From NCBI RefSeq assembly GCF_032190615.1, contig NZ_JAVLAT010000001.1:1620501-1684500 (forward strand): a stretch of DNA of 64,000 nucleotides, read 5' to 3'. This document shows positions 1-9,715 of the stretch, one piece after another; position 1 is the stretch's first letter; every line of letters begins with the position of its first letter. The stretch comes from Brucella pseudogrignonensis. GTDB lineage: Bacteria > Pseudomonadota > Alphaproteobacteria > Rhizobiales > Rhizobiaceae. The position numbers and the translations under genes are program-made. The notes beneath the pieces are model-generated. The model had not been told where the DNA came from, made no database searches, and saw only the letters and a list, made by a program, of their open reading frames with translations.

Positions 1-45
1 GGTGCTCGTGGTCTCAAAGACCTCGCCGTTAAGAACAATGGTCAT
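1..45 (-). CDS. thiS: Sulfur carrier protein ThiS (5' end only, cut by window edge)
   Basis: Only the first 15 codons are in the window, reading MTIVLNGEVFETTST. This fits the start of ThiS, the ubiquitin-like sulfur carrier that donates sulfur for the thiazole ring of thiamine. The ATG overlaps the thiO stop codon as ATGA, which implies translational coupling. The identity rests mostly on the position behind thiD and thiO; the C-terminal GG that carries the thiocarboxylate lies outside the window. Confidence 0.75.
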   Translation of the reverse strand, partial: MTIVLNGEVFETTST

Positions 46-1034
46 GCCAGTTCCTCTAAAAATTCAGGTTGTTGTTCGGCCTCGGTTGCTGCCGCAACCG
101 CCATGCGCGCAACCGCAGGCGAGAGCAGAAAGCCGTGCCGGTAAAGCCCGTTGATATAGATGGTTTGGCCGCGTTTACGCACACGCGGCAGATTGTCGGG
201 GAAGGCGGGGCGGGCATCGACGCCGGTTTCCAGAATTTCCGCCTCGCCAAATGCCGGATGCAGCGCGTAAGCAGCACTCAGCATTTCCAATGTCGAGCGA
301 ACGCTGATGCCGCCTCTTTCATCGCTTTCGATCATGGTTGCACCAATCATGTGGATGCCGTCGCCGCGCGGCACGATGTAGAGTGGAATGCGCGGATGCA
401 GAAGGCGCACAGGGCGCGAAAGATTGATGTCGCGGGAGCGAACCACCAGCATTTCGCCCTTCACACCGCGCAGATCCTGCAACTGATCGCGTGCTGCAAG
501 GCCGCGTGCATCGACGGTGATATCGGTATCGATATTTACGTCTTTCGCATCCTGCCCGAGATGAAAGACGACGCCTTTCATTTGCAGGTTTTCAGCAAGT
601 TCGATCAGCGTCTTGCGCGGATCAAGGTGGCCTTCCTCGGCAAAGAAAAGCCCCTGCCGAAAACGGCCTGCAAGGTCCGGCTCCAGCGCATCAATGTGTT
701 CGGAATCAATTGTTTCAAAGGCTTCCGTGCGACGGGCGAAGCGGCGCAATTCAGTCGCATCGCGTGTGTGTGAAATGACGAGCGTGCCCTTGCGGTTGAC
801 GGTTGAAACATGCCGTTCCCACCAGCCAATCGCCTCTTGTCCCAGCCTGACGACGGGTTCTTCCGCACTTTCGCCTTCGCACCATGGGGCCAGCATTCCG
901 CCAGCAAACCACGAGCAACTGTCGGAGCCAATTGCCTTGCTTTGGGCGATCACGGTGACAGCATGGCCCTGATCATTGAATTCTGCGGCACAGGTAAGAC
1001 CTGCAACACCCGCGCCGATGATGGTGACGCGCAT
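42..1034 (-). CDS. thiO: Glycine oxidase ThiO (FAD-dependent)
   Basis: A 330-residue protein of the D-amino-acid-oxidase fold. The N-terminus MRVTIIGAGVAGL is a dinucleotide-binding GxGxxG motif for FAD, and a C-terminal segment RHGFLLSPAVA is typical of the family. ThiO oxidises glycine to the imine used for thiazole synthesis. I chose the ATG at 1034, because its A is the last base of the thiD stop (TAATG overlap); an in-frame start five codons earlier would lie inside thiD. It lies between thiD and thiS in one minus-strand operon under the TPP riboswitch. A general D-amino-acid oxidase is unlikely in this context. Confidence 0.9.
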   Translation of the reverse strand: MRVTIIGAGVAGLTCAAEFNDQGHAVTVIAQSKAIGSDSCSWFAGGMLAPWCEGESAEEPVVRLGQEAIGWWERHVSTVNRKGTLVISHTRDATELRRFARRTEAFETIDSEHIDALEPDLAGRFRQGLFFAEEGHLDPRKTLIELAENLQMKGVVFHLGQDAKDVNIDTDITVDARGLAARDQLQDLRGVKGEMLVVRSRDINLSRPVRLLHPRIPLYIVPRGDGIHMIGATMIESDERGGISVRSTLEMLSAAYALHPAFGEAEILETGVDARPAFPDNLPRVRKRGQTIYINGLYRHGFLLSPAVARMAVAAATEAEQQPEFLEELA

Positions 1035-1909
1035 TATGCAATCTTCCACAAGGCGTGGAAGTGATGCACGGGGCCGTGCCCGCTTCCGACCTGCAATGTG
1101 TTAGCGGAGCGGATGGCCGCTTGCAGATATGTGTGCGCTTCACGAAGGGCTTGTTCCAGCGAAAGGCCTTTGCCAAGTCCCGCCGCAATTGCGGATGAAA
1201 GCGTACAGCCGGTGCCATGGGTATTTTGCGTATCGATACGTGGCGCTGTCAGCGCAAGAGTTGGAAATTTATCGCTGATGAGGAGATCGGTACAGATGTT
1301 GCCATCGGCGTGTCCGCCTTTCATCAGCACGGCCTCAGCGCCAAGCTTGAGGAGTGCGCGCCCCTGTTCTTCAGCCTCGCCATCGGTGCACGCAACTGCA
1401 CAATCGAGCAGGCAGGCTGCCTCTGGTCTATTCGGCGTCAGAAGGCTTGCAAGCGGAATCAGTTTGTCACGCAATGTCGAGATTGCGGCTTCGCTTAAAA
1501 GCCTGTCGCCAGATTTCGCCACCATCACCGGATCAAGAACCACCGGTCCCGAGAAATCGACGAGTCCTCTGGCGATTGCCTGAATGGTTTCCGGCACCGA
1601 CACCATGCCGATTTTTACCGCTGCGACATTGAGATCGCTGAAGACGGTATCAATCTGTGCTGAAACGACTTCGGAAGGAATATCGTGGACTGCCGTGACC
1701 GCTAATGTGTTCTGCGCCGTGATCGCCGTAATGACGCTCGCACCATAGACGTTCAGTGCTGAAAAGGTTTTGAGGTCGGCCTGAATGCCAGCGCCACCGC
1801 CGCTGTCCGAGCCTGCAATCGTTACGCAAATCGGCACTGACGCAGCATGGCTGGCGGTTATGTTGGTTCGGGAGAGGCTTCGTCTTAAGTCCATCATGTC
1901 GTCTCTCAT
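1034..1909 (-). CDS. thiD: Hydroxymethylpyrimidine/phosphomethylpyrimidine kinase ThiD
   Basis: A ribokinase-fold kinase that phosphorylates HMP and HMP-P in the pyrimidine branch of thiamine synthesis. The family signature TIAGSDSGGGAGIQADLK is near residues 30-47. The segment NTHGTGCTLSSAIAAG near the C-terminus is the anion-hole/catalytic motif. Full length is 291 aa, slightly long because of an N-terminal extension of about 20 residues. ATGs at codons 5 and 6 (1897, 1894) are alternative starts. The start region lies in an imperfect hairpin (GTCTC...GAGAC), so initiation may be controlled by leader folding. First gene of the thi operon; its stop overlaps the thiO start. Confidence 0.93.
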   Translation of the reverse strand: MRDDMMDLRRSLSRTNITASHAASVPICVTIAGSDSGGGAGIQADLKTFSALNVYGASVITAITAQNTLAVTAVHDIPSEVVSAQIDTVFSDLNVAAVKIGMVSVPETIQAIARGLVDFSGPVVLDPVMVAKSGDRLLSEAAISTLRDKLIPLASLLTPNRPEAACLLDCAVACTDGEAEEQGRALLKLGAEAVLMKGGHADGNICTDLLISDKFPTLALTAPRIDTQNTHGTGCTLSSAIAAGLGKGLSLEQALREAHTYLQAAIRSANTLQVGSGHGPVHHFHALWKIA

Positions 1910-1984
1910 TCCGAACGGAAAATTGAGACGTCATGAACTTGTTTTTTGGGTTTTACCCCACGGAGGATAGATTCCTCCTTGTTC

Positions 1985-2140
1985 GCGACGCGCCAAACTC
2001 CGTTCCCTACGCAGGTATTACCCGGATCAGGTTCAATGGGTTAACGCGATCAGCGTCTCTCAGCCTTTTGTGTCGCAAGATAGGATGGAAAACCGCAATG
2101 CACTTTTCCTGACCTTGCTCCGAAGGCACCCCAACGAATT
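1985..2140 (-). promoter_or_regulatory. TPP riboswitch (THI element)
   Basis: On the minus strand the conserved THI-box blocks appear in order: GGGGTGCC (2133-2126), GGCTGAGA (near 2064-2057), then ACCTGATCCGGGTAATACC and GCGTAGGGAACGG. The segment between the first two blocks is an extended P3-type arm. It lies about 80-230 nt upstream of thiD and should lower thi operon expression when thiamine pyrophosphate is bound. Downstream (about 1960-1975) a small GGAGGA/TCCTCC hairpin and then a hairpin over the thiD start may form the expression platform. No clear U-tract terminator is seen, so translational control is more likely. Boundaries are approximate. Confidence 0.95.
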
Positions 2141-2150
2141 TTGTGCTTTA

Positions 2151-2179
2151 GGCATAGGCCGGAACGAAGAGCCGGTCAA
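2151..2179 (-). promoter_or_regulatory. Sigma70-type promoter of the thi operon
   Basis: Reading the minus strand, TTGACC (2179-2174) is followed after exactly 17 nt by TATGCC (2156-2151). Transcription would start about 7 nt further on, just ahead of the first conserved block of the TPP riboswitch, which is where it is needed. Confidence 0.6.
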
Positions 2180-2372
2180 GCGGTGCCGATTATTACAATT
2201 TGCGAATAAATTTATATTCTCCGCAAGTTTGTATATAATTTCTTTAAGGGGCATGCATTAATCCAGCTTGGAAAAGCTTCGTCCTGCTACAGACGAGTTA
2301 TCTGATTCTTGGGGCATGGTCCTTTTTTTAAGGCATGAAATATTGGGTCAGGATCAGGCTGATGAGGGGACA

Positions 2373-4496
2373 ATGATGAGGGATCGGAAAGCCGGTCAGG
2401 CTCATTCGGATGATGCGCGGGTGCGCACGTCCGATGCGGATTTTCGCATTCTGTTTACAACTCATCCCACACCGATGTGGGTGTACGATCCCGATACATT
2501 GCGTTTCATCGTCATGAACGAAGCAGCCCACGCGCTTTATGGCTATTCGGCTGATGAAGTGCAGGGTATGACGGTACTCGATATTCGTCCACAAACCGAG
2601 CGTGACCGTATGTCGATAGCGGTTCGCGACCGGAGTGATCTTGAGCGCCCTGAACGCTGGAAGCATCTGAAAGCCAATGATCAGACGATTGATGTTTTGA
2701 CCTATGGCCGTGAGGTTGTGTTCGATGGCCGGATGGCCATATTGGCAATTGTGCGGGATATGACCGAGCTTGACGAGGCGAATCGTCAGGCCAGTCATGC
2801 GCAGACATTGCTCGATAGCCTCATCAACAATATGCCGCTTGGTGTCTTCGTCAAGGATATGCAGGACGGGGGGCGTTACCTGCTCTATAATCAGGCTGCA
2901 TCAACCATCAGCGGCCACAAGATCGATCATGTTGTCGGTTCAGTGGATACGCAAATCTTTCCGGCTGAAGAAGCCAGGCTTCTGACCCAGCAAGACAGCA
3001 TTGCAATGCGTCGCGGCAGCGTTTTGACAATCGAGCGCGATATTCGCTGCGCAGACGGAACACCGCGCATATTGCGGATCATCAAGCGTTCCATTCCACC
3101 GATAGAAGGCGATGAATCGCGCTATCTCATCGGGCTTGTTGAGGATATAACCGAGCGTCGTTTGATTGAGCAGCGCATGACGCATATTGCAATGCACGAC
3201 AATCTCACGGACTTGCCGAACCGGGCTTACTTCTCTCAGCATATTGAAGCCGTGCTGAAAAAACGTGAAAGCGCACTGGCTTTTGCGCTTTTCTATCTCG
3301 ATATTGATCACTTCAAAAACATCAATGACAGCCGCGGGCACCAGATCGGGGATCGCCTGCTGCAACAGGTTGCAAAGCGTCTTAAAACCATTGCTTGCGA
3401 TCATTTTCTGGCGCGTTTGGGTGGTGATGAGTTTGCGATCATTTATCGCTGCGCTGCCGTTTCTCAGATCGCGATGTTTGCCGATCAGCTTCTTTCCCTA
3501 TTTCAGGATCCGTTCGATCTTGGCGATACGCTGGAATTTGTCTCATGCAGTATCGGGATCGCGCAGGCGCCATTGCATGGCGATGATCTTGACGTGCTGA
3601 TGCGCAATGTTGATCTGGCGCTTTACGCTGCCAAGGCTGATGGCCGGCGCACTTTCCGCTTTTATCAGCATTCACTGCGACTGGCTGTTGAGAAACGTCA
3701 TGCCATGACCACGGATTTGCGGCTGGCTTTGACGGAACAGCAGTTCGAGCTGCATTACCAGCCAATTTTCAATCTTCAAACCGGCCACATTTCTGGCTTT
3801 GAGGCTTTGTTACGCTGGCGTCATCCCGTGCTTGGCATGGTCTCGCCGGTTGAATTCATTCCAATTGCCGAAGAGGCCGGGCTCATTGGACCGATCGGCG
3901 ACTGGGTGTTGAAACACGCCTGCCTTGAAGCGGCTTCGTGGCCGCATGGCATCAAGGTCTCGGTTAATCTATCGCCCGTGCAGTTCCAGCAGACGGCTCT
4001 TCTTGATTCAGTCACCGATGCACTGGCTGTCGCGTCCTTGTCGCCTGACCGGTTGGAACTCGAAATCACGGAATCGGTCTTCCTGCAAAACAGCAAACAT
4101 AATATCGAATTGCTGTTCGAGTTGCGGCGTCTGGGCGTCCGGATTGCTATGGATGATTTCGGCACAGGCTATTCATCACTGAGCTATCTGCGTTCGTTCC
4201 CCTTTGACAAAATCAAGGTGGATCGCAGTTTCGTTTCGGGCATTGAAGCCGATACGCGTGATCTCGCAATTATTCAGGCCGTCGCCACACTGGGAGCCGG
4301 TTTTCGGATTGTAACGACAGCAGAAGGTGTGGAAACAAAGCAGCAGCTTAACTGCCTGCGCGAACAGAATTTTTGCGAGGTGCAAGGCTTTTTAATGGGA
4401 CGCCCCATGCCTGCTGCCGATGTGCCGGAATTCATTCGCACACGATGCGGTTCAATTCTTGAGATAATCGAGCCGGATAGCGCAATGGCCGTTTGA
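2373..4496 (+). CDS. PAS-PAS-GGDEF-EAL cyclic-di-GMP signalling protein
   Basis: About 707 residues with two PAS domains (roughly 25-140 and 150-265), a GGDEF domain (about 270-435) and an EAL domain (about 450-690). The cyclase motif RLGGDEF is intact near residue 350. The upstream inhibitory RxxD I-site appears lost (IACD at that place). The EAL domain keeps its key residues: EALLRW, NLSP, EITES, DDFGTGYSS, KVDRSF and EGVE, so phosphodiesterase activity is likely. No membrane segment is seen, so this is probably a cytosolic sensor. I prefer the ATG at 2373 (or 2376) with GAGGGGA just upstream. The frame stays open back to a TTG at 2268 that has no good ribosome binding site. It is transcribed divergently from the thi operon. 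Confidence 0.9.
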   Translation: MMRDRKAGQAHSDDARVRTSDADFRILFTTHPTPMWVYDPDTLRFIVMNEAAHALYGYSADEVQGMTVLDIRPQTERDRMSIAVRDRSDLERPERWKHLKANDQTIDVLTYGREVVFDGRMAILAIVRDMTELDEANRQASHAQTLLDSLINNMPLGVFVKDMQDGGRYLLYNQAASTISGHKIDHVVGSVDTQIFPAEEARLLTQQDSIAMRRGSVLTIERDIRCADGTPRILRIIKRSIPPIEGDESRYLIGLVEDITERRLIEQRMTHIAMHDNLTDLPNRAYFSQHIEAVLKKRESALAFALFYLDIDHFKNINDSRGHQIGDRLLQQVAKRLKTIACDHFLARLGGDEFAIIYRCAAVSQIAMFADQLLSLFQDPFDLGDTLEFVSCSIGIAQAPLHGDDLDVLMRNVDLALYAAKADGRRTFRFYQHSLRLAVEKRHAMTTDLRLALTEQQFELHYQPIFNLQTGHISGFEALLRWRHPVLGMVSPVEFIPIAEEAGLIGPIGDWVLKHACLEAASWPHGIKVSVNLSPVQFQQTALLDSVTDALAVASLSPDRLELEITESVFLQNSKHNIELLFELRRLGVRIAMDDFGTGYSSLSYLRSFPFDKIKVDRSFVSGIEADTRDLAIIQAVATLGAGFRIVTTAEGVETKQQLNCLREQNFCEVQGFLMGRPMPAADVPEFIRTRCGSILEIIEPDSAMAV

Positions 4497-4502
4497 TAAC
4501 GC

Positions 4503-4537
4503 TTGACCTTCCAACGGTGGGAAGGACTATCTATCAT
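4503..4537 (+). promoter_or_regulatory. CueR/HmrR-type copper-responsive promoter and operator of copA
   Basis: TTGACC (4503-4508) and TATCTA (4528-4533) are separated by an overlong 19-bp spacer. That spacer holds the inverted repeat CCTTCC-N7-GGAAGG (4507-4512 and 4520-4525). This is the textbook layout of MerR-family promoters that the regulator unwinds, and the half-sites match known CueR operators. It lies about 100 bp ahead of copA. The matching regulator is encoded at 9716-10156. Confidence 0.85.
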
Positions 4538-4635
4538 GCAACTCATAAGATTGCTCGTCGAAAAGAGCGAAGTAGCATCTGGCCAAAAGTCGGAACCGAT
4601 TTTTGGAAAGCAGGAGCGCTTTAGAAGGGATTGCC

Positions 4636-7116
4636 ATGAACAAGCCTGTAAAATCCGACGCCACAAGTTTTGCCATTCCTGTTGAAGGTATGAGTTGCGC
4701 GTCCTGCGTATCATCGGTTGAAAAGGCAGTGTCAAAAGTTCCGGGCGTGGACAAAGTCTCCGTCAACCTCGCAACAGAACGCGCTGACGTCACCTTCAAG
4801 TCTGCACCTGATATGCCTGCTGTGATCGATGCAATTCGCAAAGCTGGCTATGATGTGCCGTCGGGCAGTGCCGATCTCGCCATTGAGGGTATGAGCTGCG
4901 CGTCTTGTGTGAGCAATGTCGAAAAAGCTTTAAGCGCGGTTCCGGGCGTTTCTCGTGCCAGCGTCAATCTCGCGACTGAGCGCGCGCATGTTGAGCTTGC
5001 AGGGCAGGTCGCAGTTGGTGATCTGATAAAAGCGGTTGAAAAGGCGGGCTACGAGGCGCGTTCGCTTGATGAGACACGCAGTGATGCCAAGCAGGAAACA
5101 CAATCAGACAAGCGCGACGCGGAAGCGGTTGAGCTGAAAAAGAATGTCATTCTGGCAGCCGTTCTCACGCTTCCCGTGTTCATTCTGGAAATGGGCTCGC
5201 ATCTCATTCCCGCTGTGCACATGTTTGTCATGGAAACAATCGGGATGCAGAACAGCTGGTATTTCCAGTTTGTGCTGACAACACTTGTCTTGTTTGGTCC
5301 GGGCATGCGCTTTTTCAAAAAAGGCATTCCCGCTCTGCTGCGTGCCGCCCCCGATATGAATTCGCTGGTTGTTGTTGGCACAACGGCTGCATGGGGCTTT
5401 TCGGTTGTTGCTACCTTCTGGCCCGACATTCTTCCCGATGGCACCGTCAACGTCTATTTCGAGGCCGCAGCCGTTATCGTGACGCTGATCCTGATTGGCC
5501 GTTATCTGGAGGCACGTGCCAAGGGGCGGACTTCGGCGGCAATCAGCCGTCTTGTCGGCCTGCAGGCAAAGTCAGCACGCGTCATGCGCAATGGTCAAGC
5601 AGTTGATGTGCCGCTTGAAGAGGTTCGCGCGGGCGACATTGTGCAGGTCCGCCCGGGTGAGAAAGTCCCCGTTGATGGCGACGTGATTGAAGGCTCATCC
5701 TATGTGGATGAATCGATGATTACCGGCGAGCCCGTGCCTGTTTCGAAGGAAGCCGGTGCGGAAGTGGTTGGTGGGACGATCAACAAGACGGGTGCTTTTA
5801 CCTTCCGCGCAACCAAGGTTGGCCGCGATATGGTCATCTCGCAGATTGTGCGGATGGTTGAAGATGCGCAGGCCGACAAGCTGCCCATTCAGGCCAAGGT
5901 TGATAAGGTCACGGGCTGGTTCGTGCCCGCGGTTCTGGGTGCTGCACTCATCACCTTTATTGCATGGCTTTTAATCGGCGGTACGGCGATGATGGGCTAC
6001 GCGCTGGTGAATGCGATTGCTGTCGTTATTATTGCCTGCCCATGTGCGATGGGACTTGCAACACCGACTTCAATCATGGTCGGCACAGGTCGCGCTGCCG
6101 AATTTGGCGTGTTGTTCCGCCGTGGTGATGCGCTGCAAACCTTGCGCGATGCATCGGTGATTGCGGTCGATAAGACGGGCACACTCACACAGGGCAAACC
6201 CGCTCTGGCACATTTTGCTGTCGTTGATGGTATCGACAAGGACGAAGCACTGGCGCTCATCGCTGCTGTCGAAGCCCGTTCAGAGCATCCGATTGCCGAT
6301 GCGATTGTGACGGCTGCAAAGGAAAAGAACCTCAAACTTGCCGATGTTTCGGCTTTCGAATCCGTTCCGGGTTTCGGGCTCAAAGCCAATATTTCGGGTC
6401 GAGAAGTCGCTATTGGTGCAGATCGTTACATGGCAAAGCTTGGCCTCGATGTGGCAGTCTTTGCGGATGATGCAAGCCGCTTTGGCGATGAAGGGCAGAC
6501 ACCACTTTATGCGGCAATCGATGGTAAACTGGCTGCAATCATTACAGTAGCCGATCCAATGAAAGAGACCACACCTGCCGCCATTGCTGCCATGCATGAG
6601 CAGGGCTTGAAGGTTGCGATGATCACTGGTGATAACCGCCGTACAGCGCAGGCCATTGCCAAACGCCTTGGTATCGATGAAGTGGTTGCGGAAGTGCTGC
6701 CGGATGGCAAGGTTGAGGCCTTGAAACGCTTGTCAGCGGGCGGAAAACGCATTGCCTTTGTGGGCGACGGTATCAATGATGCACCAGCTTTGGCTTCCGC
6801 CGATGTGGGTATTGCGATTGGCACCGGAACGGATATTGCGATCGAGAGCGCCGATGTGGTGCTGATGTCGGGCGATCTGCGCGGCGTGGTTAATGCGATT
6901 GCCATCTCAAAAGCCACGATCCGCAATATCAGCGAAAACCTGTTTTGGGCTTTTGCCTATAACGTCGCGCTGATCCCTGTTGCAGCCGGCATTCTATACC
7001 CTGTGACCGGCACCCTTCTCTCGCCAGTATTGGCGGCGGGTGCTATGGCGCTTTCGAGCATTTTCGTGCTGAGCAACGCACTGCGGCTGAAAAGCTTCAC
7101 GAGTCCCCTGGCTTGA
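4636..7116 (+). CDS. copA: Copper-exporting P1B-type ATPase CopA
   Basis: An 826-residue Cu(I) efflux pump of the inner membrane. It has two N-terminal heavy-metal-associated domains, each with a GMSCASC copper site (near residues 18-22 and 86-90). The transmembrane metal site is ACPCAMG (about 466). The phosphorylation motif is DKTGTLT (about 511), the nucleotide-binding motif is SEHPIAD (about 550) and the hinge is [10 protein letters not shown] (about 708). The ATG at 4636 is preceded by AGAAGGG; an earlier in-frame start at 4603 lacks this. A CueR-type promoter precedes it. The CPC and CASC motifs argue for Cu+ rather than Zn/Cd. Confidence 0.95.
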   Translation: MNKPVKSDATSFAIPVEGMSCASCVSSVEKAVSKVPGVDKVSVNLATERADVTFKSAPDMPAVIDAIRKAGYDVPSGSADLAIEGMSCASCVSNVEKALSAVPGVSRASVNLATERAHVELAGQVAVGDLIKAVEKAGYEARSLDETRSDAKQETQSDKRDAEAVELKKNVILAAVLTLPVFILEMGSHLIPAVHMFVMETIGMQNSWYFQFVLTTLVLFGPGMRFFKKGIPALLRAAPDMNSLVVVGTTAAWGFSVVATFWPDILPDGTVNVYFEAAAVIVTLILIGRYLEARAKGRTSAAISRLVGLQAKSARVMRNGQAVDVPLEEVRAGDIVQVRPGEKVPVDGDVIEGSSYVDESMITGEPVPVSKEAGAEVVGGTINKTGAFTFRATKVGRDMVISQIVRMVEDAQADKLPIQAKVDKVTGWFVPAVLGAALITFIAWLLIGGTAMMGYALVNAIAVVIIACPCAMGLATPTSIMVGTGRAAEFGVLFRRGDALQTLRDASVIAVDKTGTLTQGKPALAHFAVVDGIDKDEALALIAAVEARSEHPIADAIVTAAKEKNLKLADVSAFESVPGFGLKANISGREVAIGADRYMAKLGLDVAVFADDASRFGDEGQTPLYAAIDGKLAAIITVADPMKETTPAAIAAMHEQGLKVAMITGDNRRTAQAIAKRLGIDEVVAEVLPDGKVEALKRLSAGGKRIAFVGDGINDAPALASADVGIAIGTGTDIAIESADVVLMSGDLRGVVNAIAISKATIRNISENLFWAFAYNVALIPVAAGILYPVTGTLLSPVLAAGAMALSSIFVLSNALRLKSFTSPLA

Positions 7117-7365
7117 TCATTCAGCCGTATCGGCAATCCAGCGGGCTGCAGATACGGCTTTGATTCTTTTGCATAGTCACGACTGGATTTTTCATTTTGC
7201 CGCCTATTTGTTTGGGCAGGCAGTGTTGTGTTGTTTGCAAAGCCGTTTGCAACAATATTTCCACCAAACTCGGGAACGCCTCGATTTTTCTCTTTCCGTG
7301 CAGCTGTGCCAGCCGCATTGCAATGCACGGCAAGGTCATAGTCACTACTCGAAGGGGGTAATGTC
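7117..7365. other. Intergenic region between copA and the PQQ glucose dehydrogenase
   Basis: About 250 bp with no gene I can support. A purine-rich GAAGGGGG lies at 7351-7358. It precedes an ATG at 7361 that opens only a 13-codon frame, and the TTG at 7366 that starts the dehydrogenase. The short frame could be a leader peptide overlapping the gene start, or chance. Confidence 0.4.
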
Positions 7366-9660
7366 TTGCTTGTTTCTCTCACGGCTATTTTGCTTTTATT
7401 GATTGGTGTTGGACTAGGTGCCGCGGGCACCTATCTTGTCACGCTGGGCGGCAGCTGGTTCTTCGTCATCGCTGCCATCGGCTTTCTACTGACAGCCTTT
7501 TTCCTCTTCAAAAGAAGTGCAGTTGCGCTCTGGGTTTACGCGCTCGTCATTCTTGGTTCGCTTGGTTGGGCTGTGTCAGAAGTTGGCTTCGACTGGTGGG
7601 GCCTGGGATCGACCGGCGGCGTAATCGTTCTTCTCGGCCTGTGGCTGTTGACCCCGTGGATCAGAAAGCCGCTCAATGGCGGCGGTTTGCCACTGACCGT
7701 TGCCACGCTGGCCGCTCTGGTTGTCGCGGGTTATTCGATGACGCAGGATCCTTGGAATATTTCGGGCGATCTGCCAACCGAAAAGGTGGCTGCATCTCCT
7801 GATCTGGGTGGCAATGTCCCCGATGGCGAATGGCATCAATATGGTCGCACGCCTTATGGGCAGCGTTATTCCCCGCTGACGCAAATCACACCGGAAAATG
7901 TCTCCAAGCTTCAGGTCGCATGGCAATATCAGACCGGTGATGTGAAGCAGCCGGAAGATGTCGGTGAAACGACCTATCAGGTGACGCCGCTGAAAATTGG
8001 CGATTCGCTTTATCTTTGTACACCGCATAACTGGGCTATTGCGCTCGATGCGGCAACGGGTAAGGAAAAGTGGAAGTTTGACCCAAAGGTCGGCTTTAAC
8101 ACCGATCGGCAGCACCAGACTTGCCGTGGTGTCAGTTACTGGAAGGACACCGCAGCAACGGCTGGTGCCAAATGTTCAGAACGGGTCTATCTGCCAACCT
8201 CGGATGCTCGCCTGATCGCGCTCGATACGCAGACAGGCGAAATCTGCACCGATTTTGCCAATGGTGGCACGCTCGATCTTGGCCATGGCATGAAATATAA
8301 CCCGGCTGGTTATTATTACTCAACTTCGCCACCGGCGGTCGTCGGAGACAAGATCATTGTCGGCGGGGCAGTCAATGATAACTATTCGACTGAAGAGCAG
8401 TCGGGCGTTATTCGCGCCTTTGATATCCGCACTGGCGATTTGCTGTGGAACTGGGATTCTGGCAATCCGGATGTCACGACACCGCTGCCTGAAGGCGAGC
8501 ACTACACGACCAATTCGCCAAACAGCTGGTCTGTTTTCAGTGTTGATGAAGGACTCGGCCTGGTCTTCATTCCGCTCGGCAATCAGGTTCCTGATCAGCT
8601 CGGCATGAACCGCAGCGATAATGTTGAGAAATATTCTTCCTCCATCGTAGCACTTGACGTAAACACCGGACAGCCCAAATGGGTGCGCCAGACCGTACAC
8701 CACGATCTATGGGACATGGATGTGCCTGCACAGCCTGTTCTTCTGGACATTAATGGTGTGCCTGCGCTGGTTGGACCAACCAAGCAGGGCGATATTTATG
8801 TGCTTGATCGCCGGACGGGCGAGCCGATTATTCCGGTTCGTGAAATCCCCGCACCGACGGGTGCAATCCCCGAAGATCACACATCGCCGACGCAGCCGAT
8901 TTCTGATCTGACATTCAGTCCCGCACCACTGACTGAAAGCAGCATGTGGGGCGTAACCCTGTTTGATCAGCTGGCATGTCGTATCGCTTTCCGCAAGCAT
9001 TTCTATGAAGGCCGATACACGCCACCTTCGTTGAAGGGGACGATTGTCTATCCGGGCAATTTCGGTGTCTTCAACTGGGGTAGCGTGGCGGTCGATCCTG
9101 TTCGTCAGGTTATGTTCGGCATGCCAACCTATTTGGCTTTCACATCGCAACTTGTTCCGCGTGCCGATATCCCGCCACGTGGTCAGGATGAGAAGGGCAG
9201 CGAGCAGGGTCTGAACCGCAATGACGGCGCACCTTATGGTGTGTTCATGGGGCCATTCGTCAGCCCGCTTGGCATTCCTTGCCAGACACCGCCATGGGGC
9301 TTTGTCGCGGGTGTGGATCTGCGCACAGGCAAAATCGCCTATAAGCATCGCAATGGTACGATTGAAGACATGGCCCCTGTTCCGCTGCCGCTCAAAGTTG
9401 GCGTTCCGGGCATCGGTGGTCCAATGATCACCGCTGGTGGCGTTGTGTTCCTTGGTGCAGCGGTGGATGATTATCTGCGCGCTTATGACCTCACCAATGG
9501 CAAGGTGCTTTGGCAGGCACGCCTGCCTGCGGGCGGTCAGTCTACACCGATGACCTATACGGTTGGTGATCAGCAGTTCGTGCTGATGGTGGCCGGTGGT
9601 CATGGCTCGGTGGGCACCAAGCCCGGCGATTATGTAATCGCCTATACGCTGCCGAAATAA
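7366..9660 (+). CDS. gcd: Membrane-bound quinoprotein (PQQ) glucose dehydrogenase
   Basis: A 764-residue enzyme that oxidises periplasmic aldoses such as glucose to lactones and passes electrons to ubiquinone. The first 140 residues contain about five hydrophobic helices. The rest is a PQQ propeller with repeated tryptophan-docking motifs, for example WQYQTGDV, LLWNWDSGNPD and GLVFIPLGNQ. The length matches E. coli Gcd (about 796 aa). The start is a TTG at 7366, 8 nt after GGGGG; an ATG at 7361 is out of frame. It sits between copA and the convergent copper regulator gene without an obvious copper link. A strong bidirectional terminator follows. Related membrane polyol dehydrogenases cannot be excluded. 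Confidence 0.88.
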   Translation: MLVSLTAILLLLIGVGLGAAGTYLVTLGGSWFFVIAAIGFLLTAFFLFKRSAVALWVYALVILGSLGWAVSEVGFDWWGLGSTGGVIVLLGLWLLTPWIRKPLNGGGLPLTVATLAALVVAGYSMTQDPWNISGDLPTEKVAASPDLGGNVPDGEWHQYGRTPYGQRYSPLTQITPENVSKLQVAWQYQTGDVKQPEDVGETTYQVTPLKIGDSLYLCTPHNWAIALDAATGKEKWKFDPKVGFNTDRQHQTCRGVSYWKDTAATAGAKCSERVYLPTSDARLIALDTQTGEICTDFANGGTLDLGHGMKYNPAGYYYSTSPPAVVGDKIIVGGAVNDNYSTEEQSGVIRAFDIRTGDLLWNWDSGNPDVTTPLPEGEHYTTNSPNSWSVFSVDEGLGLVFIPLGNQVPDQLGMNRSDNVEKYSSSIVALDVNTGQPKWVRQTVHHDLWDMDVPAQPVLLDINGVPALVGPTKQGDIYVLDRRTGEPIIPVREIPAPTGAIPEDHTSPTQPISDLTFSPAPLTESSMWGVTLFDQLACRIAFRKHFYEGRYTPPSLKGTIVYPGNFGVFNWGSVAVDPVRQVMFGMPTYLAFTSQLVPRADIPPRGQDEKGSEQGLNRNDGAPYGVFMGPFVSPLGIPCQTPPWGFVAGVDLRTGKIAYKHRNGTIEDMAPVPLPLKVGVPGIGGPMITAGGVVFLGAAVDDYLRAYDLTNGKVLWQARLPAGGQSTPMTYTVGDQQFVLMVAGGHGSVGTKPGDYVIAYTLPK

Positions 9661-9673
9661 AGCGAACAGTAAT

Positions 9674-9704
9674 AAAAAACGCCGGGACGTTCCCGGCGTT
9701 TTTT
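9674..9704. terminator. Bidirectional rho-independent terminator
   Basis: A perfect stem GCCGGGA-CGT-TCCCGGC (9681-9697) is flanked by six A on the left and six T on the right, so it works for both the glucose dehydrogenase gene and the convergent copper-regulator gene. Confidence 0.93.
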
Positions 9705-9715
9705 ATGAGTGTGGA

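Noticed and set aside
69..773. Long plus-strand open frame (234 codons) opposite thiO
   Set aside because: It is the antisense shadow of thiO, with biased Arg/Ala/Cys content, no ribosome binding site and no recognisable domain.
8707..9603. Minus-strand open frame of 298 codons inside the glucose dehydrogenase gene
   Set aside because: Shadow of a clearly coding PQQ-propeller frame. The predicted protein is His/Arg/Thr rich and resembles no family.
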